Of a stretch of DNA of 64,000 nucleotides, positions 9,447 to 18,560 are shown in pieces. The notes under the pieces were generated by a model. The model had not been told where the DNA came from and did no database searches. It saw only the letters and a list, made by a program, of their open reading frames with translations. Position 1 is the stretch's first letter; each line of letters opens with the position of its first letter. Source of the DNA: Oryzisolibacter sp. LB2S. Its GTDB lineage: Bacteria > Pseudomonadota > Gammaproteobacteria > Burkholderiales > Burkholderiaceae_C. A program made the position numbers and the translations under genes. The DNA is taken from assembly GCF_040732315.1 (NCBI RefSeq), contig NZ_CP160388.1, forward strand, positions 2,260,494-2,324,493. Reading direction: 5' to 3'.

Positions 9447-10348
9447 GCCACAACCCCCTGCGCAAAGTATTCCTGCAGAAACTCCACGCACACGCGCACC
9501 TTGGCTGAAAGCTGCAGCCGCGTGGGATAGACGGCCCACACGTTGGCTTCCTGCCGCCATTCGGGCAGCACCTGCACGAGACGCCCCGCGCGCAGGTGCG
9601 CGCCCACGTCCCAGAGCGAGCGCAGCGCGATACCACAGCCATCCACGGCCCACTGCACCACCATCTCGCCGTTGTTGGCCGACAGCGGCCCGGTCACCTT
9701 CACCGTCTCCTCCTGCGCTCCCGCGCGCAGGCGCCACACGCCGAACGGGTGGTCGCGCTCCTTGATCACCAGGCAGTCGTGCGCGGGCAGCTCGGCCAGG
9801 CTGCGCGGCGTGCCCCGGCGCGCGAGGTACTCGGGCGCGGCGCAGAGCACGCGGTGGTTGTCGGCCAGGCGCCGCGCGATCAGGTGCGGTGCGATCTCGT
9901 CGCCCACGCGCACGTCCAGGTCAAAGCCCTCGCCCGCGACGTCAACGAGCCGGTCGAAGACCTCCAGCCGCACCTGCAGGCCCGGGTGGCGCCGCACCAG
10001 GCGCGAGAGCGCGGGCGCGACCACGTTGCGCCCGAAGCCGAAGCTGCTGGAGATACGCAGCAGCCCCTGCGGCTCGCGGCGCGTGACGGCCACCTCCTGC
10101 AAGAGCTGGTCCATGTCGTCGAGGATGCGCTGCGCCCAGTGGAACACGCGCTCGCCTTGGTCGGTGACCGTGACGCGACGCGTGGTGCGATGCAGCAGCG
10201 GCACGCCCAGCTCCTGCTCCAGCAGGCGGATGCGCTTGCTCACGTAGGCGGGCGAAGCCGACAGCGCCTGCGCCGCCGCGGCAAAGCCGGCCTTGCGCAC
10301 CACGGTGCAGAAGACACGCAGGTCGTCGGTGGGCGGGATTTTCTGCAC
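9443..10348 (-). CDS. LysR-family regulator, DmlR-like
   Basis: 301-residue LysR-type regulator. The helix-turn-helix region is DLRVFCTVVRKAGFAAAAQA followed by SPAYVSKRIRLLEQELG; the effector domain follows. A GTG at 10348 is chosen because it gives the family-like start QKIPPTDDLRVF and leaves about 92 bp to the divergent dehydrogenase gene; an in-frame ATG at 10399 is possible but leaves only 41 bp. Divergence from a DmlA/TtuC-type dehydrogenase mirrors dmlR-dmlA in E. coli, so it probably activates that gene in response to malate or tartrate. Confidence 0.85.
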   Translation of the reverse strand: MQKIPPTDDLRVFCTVVRKAGFAAAAQALSASPAYVSKRIRLLEQELGVPLLHRTTRRVTVTDQGERVFHWAQRILDDMDQLLQEVAVTRREPQGLLRISSSFGFGRNVVAPALSRLVRRHPGLQVRLEVFDRLVDVAGEGFDLDVRVGDEIAPHLIARRLADNHRVLCAAPEYLARRGTPRSLAELPAHDCLVIKERDHPFGVWRLRAGAQEETVKVTGPLSANNGEMVVQWAVDGCGIALRSLWDVGAHLRAGRLVQVLPEWRQEANVWAVYPTRLQLSAKVRVCVEFLQEYFAQGVVA

Positions 10349-10440
10349 GATATGTGAACAGTACAACCACAGAATCGCACATTGTATGAATCCCGTCATC
10401 AGTGAACAATGGCGGTCATCACATCCCGGAGAACCACCGC

Positions 10441-11529
10441 ATGCAAACCACCTACAAGATCGCCGTCCTGCCCGGCGACGGCATCGGCCGCGAAGTCATG
10501 CCTGAGGGCCTGCGCGCCGTGCAGGCCGCGGCCGCACGCTTTGGCCTGGCGCTGGAGCTGCACCCCTTCGACTGGGCGCACTGCGACTACTACCAACAGC
10601 ACGGCAAGATGATGCCCGACGACTGGAAGGCCCAGCTCTCGGGCATGGACGCCATCTACTACGGTGCCGTGGGCTGGCCCGCCACGGTGCCCGACCATGT
10701 GTCGCTGTGGGGGTCGCTGCTCAAGTTCCGGCGCGAGTTCGACCAGTACATCAACCTGCGCCCGGTGCGCCTGTTCGAGGGCGTGCCCTGCCCGCTCGCG
10801 GGCCGCAAGCCCGGCGACATCGACTACCTGGTCGTGCGCGAGAACACCGAGGGCGAGTACACATCGCTCGGCGGCATCATGTACGAGGGCACGGACCGCG
10901 AGGTCGTGATCCAGGAATCGGTCTACTCGCGCCACGGCGCCAACCGCCTGCTCAAATTTGCCTTCGACCTGGCCCAGAGCCGCGCGAGAAAGCATGTGAC
11001 GCTCGCCACCAAGAGCAACGGCATCGCCATCAGCATGCCCTGGTGGGACCAGCGCGCCGAGGAGGTGGCCCAGCAGTATCCCGAGGTGACGCTGGACAGG
11101 CAGCACATCGACATCCTCACGGCGCGCTTCGTGCTGCAGCCCGGGCGCTTCGACGTGGTGGCGGCCACGAATCTGTTCGGCGACATCCTCTCCGACCTGG
11201 GGCCGGCCACCACGGGCACGATTGGCCTCGCGCCCTCGGCCAACCTCAACCCGGACCGGACCTTCCCCAGCCTGTTCGAGCCCGTGCACGGCTCGGCGCC
11301 CGACATCTACGGGCGCAATATCGCCAACCCGATTGCCATGATCTGGTCCGGCGCGCTCATGCTGGACTTTCTGACCCACGGCCAGGGCGCGGGCCGGCAG
11401 GCGCATGACGCCATCGTCGCGGCCATCGAGGAGGTCATCAGGAGCGGGCCACGCACGCCCGACCTGGGCGGCGATGCCAACACCACGCAGGTGGGCGAGG
11501 CCATCGCGACGCTGATCGCCAAGGGCTGA
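10441..11529 (+). CDS. Tartrate / D-malate dehydrogenase (isocitrate-isopropylmalate DH family)
   Basis: 362-residue beta-decarboxylating dehydrogenase of the TtuC/DmlA group, which oxidises D-malate, L-tartrate or related 2-hydroxy acids with NAD. It shows the GDGIGREV nucleotide-side motif, NLRPVRLFEGV with the substrate arginine, VVRENTEGEY, the metal aspartates in TNLFGDILSDLG and the GSAPDIYG adenine-binding stretch. The length matches E. coli DmlA (361). The ATG at 10441 (MQTTYKIAVLPG) is the family start. It is followed by a palindromic repeat that could serve as its terminator. Confidence 0.9.
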   Translation: MQTTYKIAVLPGDGIGREVMPEGLRAVQAAAARFGLALELHPFDWAHCDYYQQHGKMMPDDWKAQLSGMDAIYYGAVGWPATVPDHVSLWGSLLKFRREFDQYINLRPVRLFEGVPCPLAGRKPGDIDYLVVRENTEGEYTSLGGIMYEGTDREVVIQESVYSRHGANRLLKFAFDLAQSRARKHVTLATKSNGIAISMPWWDQRAEEVAQQYPEVTLDRQHIDILTARFVLQPGRFDVVAATNLFGDILSDLGPATTGTIGLAPSANLNPDRTFPSLFEPVHGSAPDIYGRNIANPIAMIWSGALMLDFLTHGQGAGRQAHDAIVAAIEEVIRSGPRTPDLGGDANTTQVGEAIATLIAKG

Positions 11530-11535
11530 TATGCT

Positions 11536-11588
11536 CCTTAATTGATAGCTGTCAGCGCTTGCCATATAAGCGCTGGCGGCTATTTTTT
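11536..11588 (+). repeat. Dispersed palindromic repeat / possible terminator
   Basis: Near-consensus copy: AATTGATAGCTGTCAGCGCT then GCCATATAAGCGCTGGCGGC and a TATTTTTT tail. The 8-bp stem CAGCGCTT/AAGCGCTG, plus the T-run about 8 nt later, resembles an intrinsic terminator for the dehydrogenase gene. Confidence 0.8.
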
Positions 11589-11643
11589 CTCAGTGTTTCA
11601 TAGCACAACAACCTTGCTCGCAAGGGAGCAAAACACCGCGCCC

Positions 11644-11649
11644 TATACT
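11644..11649 (+). promoter_or_regulatory. -10 element before the patatin gene
   Basis: TATACT followed by ten nt (CCCGCCCCTG) and then an in-frame ATG at 11660. Transcription would begin almost at that ATG, so the mRNA is either leaderless or uses the later ATG at 11693 with a short leader. Confidence 0.4.
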
Positions 11650-11659
11650 CCCGCCCCTG

Positions 11660-12724
11660 ATGAAAACAGGATCTGAAGCGGGGCCCCTCGCCATGCGCAT
11701 GGCGGCCCTCTTGCGCCCCTTGAGCTATCTGGGCCTGGCCGGCCTTGCCGCCTGCGCCGGAAGCCCGACAGGCCACAACCCCGCACCCGTGGCGGCCCCG
11801 GTGGCCACCGCCCCCGCCCCCATCAAGATCGGCATTGCCCTGGGCGGCGGCGCGGCCAAGGGATTTGCGCACATCGGCGTGCTCAAGACGCTCGAGGCCA
11901 ACGGCCTGGCGCCGGCCGTCGTGGCCGGCACCAGCGCGGGCAGCGTGGTCGGCGCGCTGTACGCGAGCGGCATGAACGCCGCCGAGCTGCAGCGAAAGGC
12001 CGTGGCCCTGGACGAGTCCAGCATCCGCGACCTGCAGCTGTCCTCGGGCGGGTTGGTGCAGGGCCAGAGGCTAGAGGACTATGTGAACGAGCAGGTGCGC
12101 CGCAAGAGCCTGGAGCAGCTGCCCAAACCCTTCGTGGCCGTATCGACGAGGCTCGAGGACGGCGAGCGCACCGTGTTCGCGCGCGGCAACACGGGCCAGG
12201 CGGTGCGCGCGTCCAGCAGCATCCCGGGCGTGTTCCAGCCCGTGGCCATTGGCAAGTTCCATTTCGTCGACGGCGGCATCGTCAGCCCCGTGCCCGTGGA
12301 TGCGGCGCGCCAGCTCGGCGCCGACGTGGTGGTGGCCGTGGACATCTCCAACAAGGCGCGCGGCAAGGCCCCCGAGCACATGCTGGGCGCGCTCACCCAG
12401 TCCATCGCCATCATGGGTCAGAGGCTCGGCCAGGCCGAGCTCGCGCGCGCCGACGTGGTGATACGCCCCGAGGTGCTGGACATGGGCCCGACGGACTTCC
12501 ACCTGCGCCGCCAGGCCATCCGGGAGGGCGAAAAGGCCGCCCAGGCGGCCCTGGCGCAGCTGCGCACGCGCATCGCCCAGCTGCAGACCGAGCGCGCACA
12601 GGCCGCACAGCTGGCGCAGCAGCAGGCGCTGCAGGCGCGGCGACAGGACTGCCTGGACAGTCGCACGCGGCTGCAGAAGCTCGCGGGCATGGCGGGGCTG
12701 GGCGACTCCTGCGCCGCGCCCTGA
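11660..12724 (+). CDS. Patatin-like phospholipase, lipoprotein
   Basis: 354-residue (or 343 from ATG 11693) RssA/patatin-type serine hydrolase. The lipoprotein signal ends in LGLAGLAACAG, predicting attachment to a membrane facing the periplasm. The oxyanion motif is GIALGGGAAKG, the nucleophile is in GTSAGS and the catalytic Asp is in DGGIVSPVP. A C-terminal region of about 80 residues rich in Ala, Gln and Arg is likely a coiled coil. Substrates are not known; the family cleaves acyl esters of phospholipids. It converges on the next gene with 7 nt between stops. Confidence 0.88.
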   Translation: MKTGSEAGPLAMRMAALLRPLSYLGLAGLAACAGSPTGHNPAPVAAPVATAPAPIKIGIALGGGAAKGFAHIGVLKTLEANGLAPAVVAGTSAGSVVGALYASGMNAAELQRKAVALDESSIRDLQLSSGGLVQGQRLEDYVNEQVRRKSLEQLPKPFVAVSTRLEDGERTVFARGNTGQAVRASSSIPGVFQPVAIGKFHFVDGGIVSPVPVDAARQLGADVVVAVDISNKARGKAPEHMLGALTQSIAIMGQRLGQAELARADVVIRPEVLDMGPTDFHLRRQAIREGEKAAQAALAQLRTRIAQLQTERAQAAQLAQQQALQARRQDCLDSRTRLQKLAGMAGLGDSCAAP

Positions 12725-12731
12725 GCTCACC

Positions 12732-13232
12732 TCACTCGGCGCGCAGCCGGGCCTGGTCGTCGGTAATCGCCTTTTCCTGGCCCTTGATCGCCTGCCGGTC
12801 CTGATAGACCTTTTCGGCGTCGGGCGAGGTAGCGGCCATGCGCCCATGCCGGTCGTCATGCTGCTGACGGCGTGCATCGGCCTTGAGCCGGGCCTCGTCC
12901 TGCGTCAGCGCGGCCTTGTCCTCCTTGCGCTGCAGAGAACCCTTGCCGTCTGTGGCAATGTCCTTCTTCTCGCCCTGGATCGCCTGTCTGTCCTGGTAGA
13001 CACGCATCGAATCCTTGGACTCGGCGGCCATCCTGCCCTCGGCCTTGTCGGCCTTGAGCTGCCTGGCGTCCCGGGTCAGCTGCCCGCGTTCGCGTGCCAG
13101 CGCGGCCTCGTCGGCCTTGAGCTGGGCGGCAGCTTCCTGCCGGGGCGTCACCTGGGCCCAGGCGCCGGTGGCACCTCCCAGGGTAAGGGCTGCGGCTACG
13201 ACCATCAGTCCGGTCGACATGTGCAATGTCAT
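12732..13232 (-). CDS. Uncharacterised periplasmic protein with duplicated charged repeat
   Basis: 166-residue protein not assigned to a known family. A Sec signal peptide ends at GAWAQ, around residue 26. The mature part is highly charged, rich in Lys, Asp, Gln and Ala, and predicted helical or coiled. It holds two copies of one unit: EGRMAAESKDSMRVYQDRQA followed by IQGEKKDI, and HGRMAATSPDAEKVYQDRQA followed by IKGQEKAI. Each is preceded by a LKAD-type helix. It may begin at the second Met (MSTGL). No operon partner is evident. Confidence 0.7.
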   Translation of the reverse strand: MTLHMSTGLMVVAAALTLGGATGAWAQVTPRQEAAAQLKADEAALARERGQLTRDARQLKADKAEGRMAAESKDSMRVYQDRQAIQGEKKDIATDGKGSLQRKEDKAALTQDEARLKADARRQQHDDRHGRMAATSPDAEKVYQDRQAIKGQEKAITDDQARLRAE

Positions 13233-13310
13233 GGTTCGTACTCCTCGTGCTGTGTAGGCGTTGGGTGCCGAGGTATCCGCGTATCCGGCATCGCCGATGT
13301 GTTCATCGAC

Positions 13311-14303
13311 TCAGGTTGGAAACCCGCGACGCGCTCGGAGTTCCGGTAATGGGGCGAGGCGCCTGCGCCGCGCGGGCCGTGTCACTCCCTCCCTCAGACA
13401 ATCAAGCAGCAACGCTGTCACCGGCGTGGGCCGCTGGCCGCGCAGCGTGATCAACCCCACGGGTGGCAGCTCCACCGGCACGTCGAGCCGCAGCACATCC
13501 AGCATGCCCTGCTCTGCGAAGTGCAGCGCCACGGCCCGCGCCACGAAGGCCACGGCTCCGCGCTGCTGCATGAAGCTGAGTTGCGAAAGAAAGGAGGTCG
13601 ACTCGATGATGTCCACGGGCGGGTGCAGACCATGGGCGAAGAACTGCTGCTCGAGCTTCACACGCAGCGAGGCCCAGGGCGGCGGCAGCACGCAGGGCTG
13701 CTCGGCCAGATCGGCCCACTGAACGGCACCCTGGTGCGCAAGCGCGTGGCCCGGGTGCACCACGGCCACCATGGGGTCCTCGTAGAGCGGCTCGGTCTCA
13801 AGGTCGGGCGAGGCGTAGGCCGGCTCCAGGCGGCCCACGTACAGATCCAGCTCTCCCAGGCGCAGCTTTGGCAGGAGGCGCGCCAAGTCGCCCTCCTCGA
13901 TGAGCACAGTGGCCCGGCGCGAGCGCGCCTTGAGCCGCTGCACGGCCTGAACCAGCAGCACTGGCGTGGCCGACACCATGGCGCCCACGCTGGTGCGGCC
14001 GCTGGCGCCGCTGGCCTCGGCGGCGATCTCGTCGCGCGTGCGCTCGTAGCCCGCGAGCACCGAGCGCGCAAAGCGCACCACGCTGGCCCCAGCGGCCGTG
14101 GGCTGGGTGCCGCGCGTGGAGCGCTCGAACAACGGCAGGCCGAACAGGGACTCGATCTCGGCCAGCGTCTTGGAGACAGCCGGCTGCGTGAGCGAAAGAA
14201 ATTCCGCCGCCCGCCCCAGGTGGTGAAACTGGTCCAGCGCCACCAGCATCTGCAGGTGACGCAGCTTGAGGTTGCTGCGCAGTACGCGGTCTATCTGTGC
14301 CAT
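13311..14303 (-). CDS. LysR-family regulator (GbpR/PcaQ-like)
   Basis: 330-residue LysR-type regulator. The helix-turn-helix reads RHLQMLVALDQFHHLGRAAE then SLTQPAVSKTLAEIES. The C-terminal substrate domain ends in VTALLLDCLREG, as in the galactose/sugar-acid GbpR and PcaQ subgroup. The ATG at 14303 (MAQIDRVLRSN) is preferred over 14348. It is divergent from the Bug receptor and sugar-diacid genes (14458-19364), which it likely controls. Confidence 0.87.
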   Translation of the reverse strand: MAQIDRVLRSNLKLRHLQMLVALDQFHHLGRAAEFLSLTQPAVSKTLAEIESLFGLPLFERSTRGTQPTAAGASVVRFARSVLAGYERTRDEIAAEASGASGRTSVGAMVSATPVLLVQAVQRLKARSRRATVLIEEGDLARLLPKLRLGELDLYVGRLEPAYASPDLETEPLYEDPMVAVVHPGHALAHQGAVQWADLAEQPCVLPPPWASLRVKLEQQFFAHGLHPPVDIIESTSFLSQLSFMQQRGAVAFVARAVALHFAEQGMLDVLRLDVPVELPPVGLITLRGQRPTPVTALLLDCLREGVTRPARRRRLAPLPELRARRGFPT

Positions 14304-14457
14304 GGCCAAGCTCTCTTGACTGTCGTCATATTCATAACTGTTTTGCAATGAAGCGAGTCCGTATTTTCATTGGATTGTTATGCCACGGCGCCGAACAATG
14401 CGCTCCGGCCGATCGTTTGGTCAGAGTCCGTCCGCAGACAAAAACACAGGAGACCCC

Positions 14458-15447
14458 ATGCAGACCCCACGCAGCAACCGCCGCCAATTCGTCCTCGGCG
14501 CCCTTGGCGCCGCCACCCTCGGTGCCGCCTCCCCCCGCCTGTTCGCGCAGGGCTGGCCCGAGCGCCCCATCACCTTCATCTGCCCCTGGCCCGCGGGTGG
14601 CACGGCCGACCAGTCGATGCGCGCGCTGTGCACCGTGGCTGGCCGCGTACTCGGTCAGGCCATCGCGGTGGAAAACCGAGCCGGCGCCTCGGGCATGATC
14701 GGCGCCAAGGCCCTGGCGTCGGCCAAGCCCGACGGCTACACCATCGGCCAGATCCCGATCTCGGTCACGCGCTTCTCGCAGCTTGGCACCCTACAGGCCG
14801 ACCCACGCAAGGACTTCAGCTACATCGCTCGCACCTCGGGCCAGACCTTCGGCATCGCCGTTCCGGCCGCATCGCCGTTCAAGACGCTGCAGGATCTGGT
14901 GGCCGCCGCCAAGGCCAGGCCCGGCCAGGTGACCTACGCCCACGCGGGCGTGGGCGGCGCCACCCATGTGGGCATGGAGGAATTCGCCCTGGCCGCGGGC
15001 ATACAGCTCAACCATGTGCCCTACAAGGGCGGCGCAGAGGCGCTGCAGGGCGTGCTCGGCGGCCACGTGGATGCGCTCGCCGACTCCAGCTCCTGGGCAC
15101 CGCATGTCGAGGCCGGCAAGCTGCGCCTGCTGGCCACCTGGGGCGAGCAGCGCACGGCACGCTTCAAGGACACGCCCACGCTCAAGGACCTGGGATACAA
15201 CGTGGTGGTCGATGCCCCCAACGGCATAGGCGCACCCAAGGGCCTGGATCCAGCCGTCCTCGCCAAGCTGCGCGACGCCTTCCGTCAGGCCGTGGCCAGC
15301 CCCGAGTTCAAGGCCGTGGCCGACAAGCTCGACGCGCCCCTGCTCTACCTGGATGGCCCAGACTACGAAAAATACGTGTACGCGGTCTATGAGAAGGAAA
15401 CCATGCTCATCGACAAGCTCAGGCTGCGTGAGCTGATGCGCAACTGA
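14458..15447 (+). CDS. Tripartite tricarboxylate transporter (Bug) receptor
   Basis: 329-residue periplasmic solute-binding protein of the TctC/Bug family. A twin-arginine-type leader (SNRRQFVLGALGAATLGAAS) is followed by the domain start WPERPITFICPWPAGGTADQ and the ligand loop GASGMIGAKALA. The ATG at 14458 has a good ribosome-binding site (CAGGAG). No TctA/TctB membrane subunits are in the window, as is common for Bug proteins. Being first in the operon with GarD and an aldolase suggests it binds an aldaric acid such as galactarate; that ligand is inferred. Confidence 0.9.
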   Translation: MQTPRSNRRQFVLGALGAATLGAASPRLFAQGWPERPITFICPWPAGGTADQSMRALCTVAGRVLGQAIAVENRAGASGMIGAKALASAKPDGYTIGQIPISVTRFSQLGTLQADPRKDFSYIARTSGQTFGIAVPAASPFKTLQDLVAAAKARPGQVTYAHAGVGGATHVGMEEFALAAGIQLNHVPYKGGAEALQGVLGGHVDALADSSSWAPHVEAGKLRLLATWGEQRTARFKDTPTLKDLGYNVVVDAPNGIGAPKGLDPAVLAKLRDAFRQAVASPEFKAVADKLDAPLLYLDGPDYEKYVYAVYEKETMLIDKLRLRELMRN

Positions 15448-15472
15448 CCTCTCCCCCCACGGGCCTCCGACA

Positions 15473-17020
15473 ATGATCACACCCCACACCAGCCCCGTCC
15501 TGCTGCACCTGCACCCCAACGACAACGTCTACGTCGCCAAGACTGCTCTGGCGCTGGGTCAGGAAATTCCCGAACTGGGCGTGCGCACGCGCGCCCAGGT
15601 GCCGCCTGGGCACAAGATCGCCGCGCGCCGCATCGCCGAGGGCGAGCAGGTGCGCAAGTACGACACCGTGATCGGCGTGGCCACGCGCGATCTGGAGCCG
15701 GGCGACTACGTGCACAGCCACAACCTGAAGATCGTGGACTTCTACCGCGACCCGGCCTTCGGCGCCGATGTGCGGCCCGTGGACTACGTACCCGAGGGCG
15801 AACGCGCGACTTTCCAGGGCTTTGTGCGCGCCGACGGCCGGGTGGGCACGCGCAACTTCATCGGCATTCTGTCGTCGGTGAACTGCTCGGCCACGGTAAT
15901 CCGGCATATCGCAGCGCATTTCACGCCCGAGCGGCTCGCGGCCTATCCCCATGTGGACGGCGTCGTGGCCTTTGCCCAGACCAGCGGCTGCGGCATGTCC
16001 TCGCCCAGCGAGCATTTCGACGTGCTGCGCCGCACGCTGGCCGGCTATGCGCGCCACCCCAACCTGGCCGGCGTGCTCATCGTAGGCCTGGGCTGCGAGC
16101 GCAACCAGGTCAGTGCGCTCGTGGAGTCGCAGGGCCTGAAGGACGACCCGGCCAACGGCCGATTGCTGCGCACCATGGTGATGCAAGAAGTGGGCGGCAC
16201 CCGCTTGACCATCGAGGCCGGCATCCGCGCCGTCGAGGAAATGCTGCCGATCGCCAATCTGGCCACGCGCCAGACGGTGAGCGCCAGCCACCTCAAGATC
16301 GGACTGGAGTGCGGCGGCTCGGACGGCTTCTCGGGCATCACGGCCAACCCTGCGCTGGGCGCTGCCATGGACATCCTGGTGCGCCACGGCGGCACGGCCA
16401 TCCTGAGCGAGACGCCCGAGATCCACGGCGTGGAATTCATGCTCACGCGCCGCGCCATCAGCCCCGAGGTAGGCCAAAAGCTGCTCGACCGGCTGGCCTG
16501 GTGGGAACGATATGCCAGCGGCCAGAACGCGCAGTTCAACGGCGTGGTGGGCCATGGCAACCAGGCCGGCGGCCTGGCCAACATCTTCGAAAAGTCGCTG
16601 GGCAGCGCCATGAAGGGCGGCACCACGCCGCTGCGCGCAGTCTACGAATACGCCGAGCCCATCACCGAAAGCGGCTTCGTGTTCATGGACTCGCCCGGCT
16701 ACGACCCCGTGGCCACCACGGGCCAAATCGCCAGCGGCGCCAACCTGATCTGCTTTACCACCGGGCGCGGCTCGATGTTCGGCAGCAAGCCCGCGCCCAC
16801 GATCAAGCTGGCCACGAACACGCCCATGTACCAGCGTCTGACGGAGGACATGGACATCAACTGCGGCCTGATCGTCGATGGCGAATGCACGGTGCCCGAG
16901 ATGGGCGGACGCATCTTCGAGCAGATCCTGCGTCACGCCAGTGGTGAACCCACCAAGAGCGAGGCCCTGGGCCTGGGGGACAATGAGTTCGTGCCCTGGC
17001 ATCTGGGCATCGTCAGCTGA
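15473..17020 (+). CDS. garD: UxaA/GarD-family dehydratase (galactarate dehydratase-like)
   Basis: 515-residue altronate/galactarate dehydratase family enzyme. An N-terminal SAF domain (residues about 8-90) is followed by the dehydratase core with GRVGTRNFIGILSSVNCSAT, QTSGCGM, GLGCERNQ, IGLECGGSDGFSGITANPA and the C-terminal GRGSMFGSKPAPTIKLATNT. GarD converts galactarate to 5-keto-4-deoxy-glucarate. Length and full-domain layout favour GarD over the two-domain-split UxaA, but altronate or another sugar acid remains possible. The downstream aldolase fits a GarD-GarL type route. A repeat lies between it and the next gene. Confidence 0.82.
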   Translation: MITPHTSPVLLHLHPNDNVYVAKTALALGQEIPELGVRTRAQVPPGHKIAARRIAEGEQVRKYDTVIGVATRDLEPGDYVHSHNLKIVDFYRDPAFGADVRPVDYVPEGERATFQGFVRADGRVGTRNFIGILSSVNCSATVIRHIAAHFTPERLAAYPHVDGVVAFAQTSGCGMSSPSEHFDVLRRTLAGYARHPNLAGVLIVGLGCERNQVSALVESQGLKDDPANGRLLRTMVMQEVGGTRLTIEAGIRAVEEMLPIANLATRQTVSASHLKIGLECGGSDGFSGITANPALGAAMDILVRHGGTAILSETPEIHGVEFMLTRRAISPEVGQKLLDRLAWWERYASGQNAQFNGVVGHGNQAGGLANIFEKSLGSAMKGGTTPLRAVYEYAEPITESGFVFMDSPGYDPVATTGQIASGANLICFTTGRGSMFGSKPAPTIKLATNTPMYQRLTEDMDINCGLIVDGECTVPEMGGRIFEQILRHASGEPTKSEALGLGDNEFVPWHLGIVS

Positions 17021-17022
17021 TC

Positions 17023-17076
17023 GCTACATTATTAATAGCTGATAGCGCTTTACCAATAAGCGCTGGAGGCCCATTT
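17023..17076 (+). repeat. Dispersed palindromic repeat after garD
   Basis: Near-consensus copy: GCTACATTATTAATAGCTGA then AGCGCTT, loop TACCAAT, AAGCGCTGGAGGCCCATTT. It separates garD from the aldehyde dehydrogenase gene. Confidence 0.8.
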
Positions 17077-17088
17077 GGTACCAATTTC

Positions 17089-18558
17089 ATGCCTCTGACC
17101 CTGACCCGCACCGACCTGATCCGCAGCGCCAACTTCATCAACGGCGCCTGGACCGCCACACCGGCTGCACGCCTGGCCGTCACCGACCCGGCCACCGGCG
17201 CCACCATCACCGAGGTGCCCGACTCGGGCGCAGCCGAGGCCCGCGCCGCGCTCGATGCCGCGCACGCTGCCTTCCCCGCCTGGCGCAGGCTACCGGCCAG
17301 GCAGCGCGCGGCCATCATCAAGCGCTGGAATGACCTGGTGCTCGCACACCAGGACGACCTGGGCAGGCTGATCTCCCTGGAGCAGGGCAAGCCCCTGGCC
17401 GAGGGCAAGGGCGAGGTCGCCTACGCCGCCAGCTACATCGAGTGGTTTGGCGAGGAGGCCACGCGCGTGAACGGCGAGATCATCCCCGCGCCCGTGCCGG
17501 GCCGGCGCATGTTCGCGCTGCGCGAGCCCGTGGGCGTGGTGGCCGCCATCACGCCCTGGAACTTTCCCGCCGCCATGATCGCGCGCAAGATTGCGCCGGC
17601 CCTGGCCGCCGGCTGCACCGTGGTCTGCAAGCCCGCCGAGGACACGCCGCTCACCTCCTTGGCCCTGGTACTGCTGGCACAGGAAGCCGGCGTGCCGGCG
17701 GGAGTGCTCAACATCGTCACCGCCTCGCGCGAGAACACGCCCGAGGTGGTGGACGTGTGGCTCGACGACGGCCGCGTGCGCAAGGTCACCTTCACCGGCT
17801 CCACGCCCGTAGGCAAACACCTGGCGCGGCGCAGCGCCGACACGCTGAAAAAGCTCTCGCTCGAGCTCGGTGGCAACGCCCCCTTCATCGTCTTCGATGA
17901 TGCCGACGTGGACGCCGCCGTCGAAGGCTTCATGGCCGCCAAGTTCCGAAACGGCGGCCAGACCTGCGTCTGCCCCAACCGCGTGTTCGTGCAGCGCGGC
18001 GTGTTCGACGCGTTCGCGCACAAGCTCGCCGCGCGTGTGGCCGCGCTCAAGGTGGGCCCGGCCAGCGACCCGGCCTCGCAGATCGGACCCATGATCAACG
18101 ACCGCGCGGTCGAGAAGATCGAGCGCCATGTGCAGGACGCCATCGCCAAGGGCGCCCGCCTGCTCACCGGCGGCCAGCGCCTGGCCGCGCTCGGCCCCAC
18201 CTACTACGCGCCCACCGTGCTCACCGGCGCCAGCGCCGACATGGCCTGCGCCTGCGAGGAAACCTTCGGCCCCGTGGCACCGCTGACCATGTTCGAGAGC
18301 GAAGACGAGGTGATCCGGGCCGCCAACGACACGCCCTTCGGCCTGGCGGCCTACTTCTACAGCCAAGACGTGCGCCGCATCTGGCGCGTGGCCGAGCTGC
18401 TCGAGACCGGCATCGTCGGCATCAACGAGGGCGCCATCTCGGCCGAGGCCGCACCCTTTGGCGGTGTGAAGGAGTCGGGCTACGGGCGCGAGGGATCGAC
18501 GCACGGACTGGACGACTACCTGCACACCAAATATGTCTGCCAAGGCCAGCTGGACTGA
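17089..18558 (+). CDS. NAD(P)-dependent aldehyde dehydrogenase, succinate-semialdehyde DH type
   Basis: 489-residue aldehyde dehydrogenase of the GabD group. The catalytic Glu is in [16 protein letters not shown] and the nucleophile Cys in [12 protein letters not shown], the Cys-x-Cys arrangement typical of Gab[21 protein letters not shown] forms the cofactor and substrate wall. In this operon the likely substrate is a semialdehyde from sugar-diacid breakdown (alpha-ketoglutarate semialdehyde, tartronate semialdehyde or succinate semialdehyde). The sequence alone does not decide which. The next gene starts 2 nt after its stop. Confidence 0.88.
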   Translation: MPLTLTRTDLIRSANFINGAWTATPAARLAVTDPATGATITEVPDSGAAEARAALDAAHAAFPAWRRLPARQRAAIIKRWNDLVLAHQDDLGRLISLEQGKPLAEGKGEVAYAASYIEWFGEEATRVNGEIIPAPVPGRRMFALREPVGVVAAITPWNFPAAMIARKIAPALAAGCTVVCKPAEDTPLTSLALVLLAQEAGVPAGVLNIVTASRENTPEVVDVWLDDGRVRKVTFTGSTPVGKHLARRSADTLKKLSLELGGNAPFIVFDDADVDAAVEGFMAAKFRNGGQTCVCPNRVFVQRGVFDAFAHKLAARVAALKVGPASDPASQIGPMINDRAVEKIERHVQDAIAKGARLLTGGQRLAALGPTYYAPTVLTGASADMACACEETFGPVAPLTMFESEDEVIRAANDTPFGLAAYFYSQDVRRIWRVAELLETGIVGINEGAISAEAAPFGGVKESGYGREGSTHGLDDYLHTKYVCQGQLD

Positions 18559-18560
18559 AC

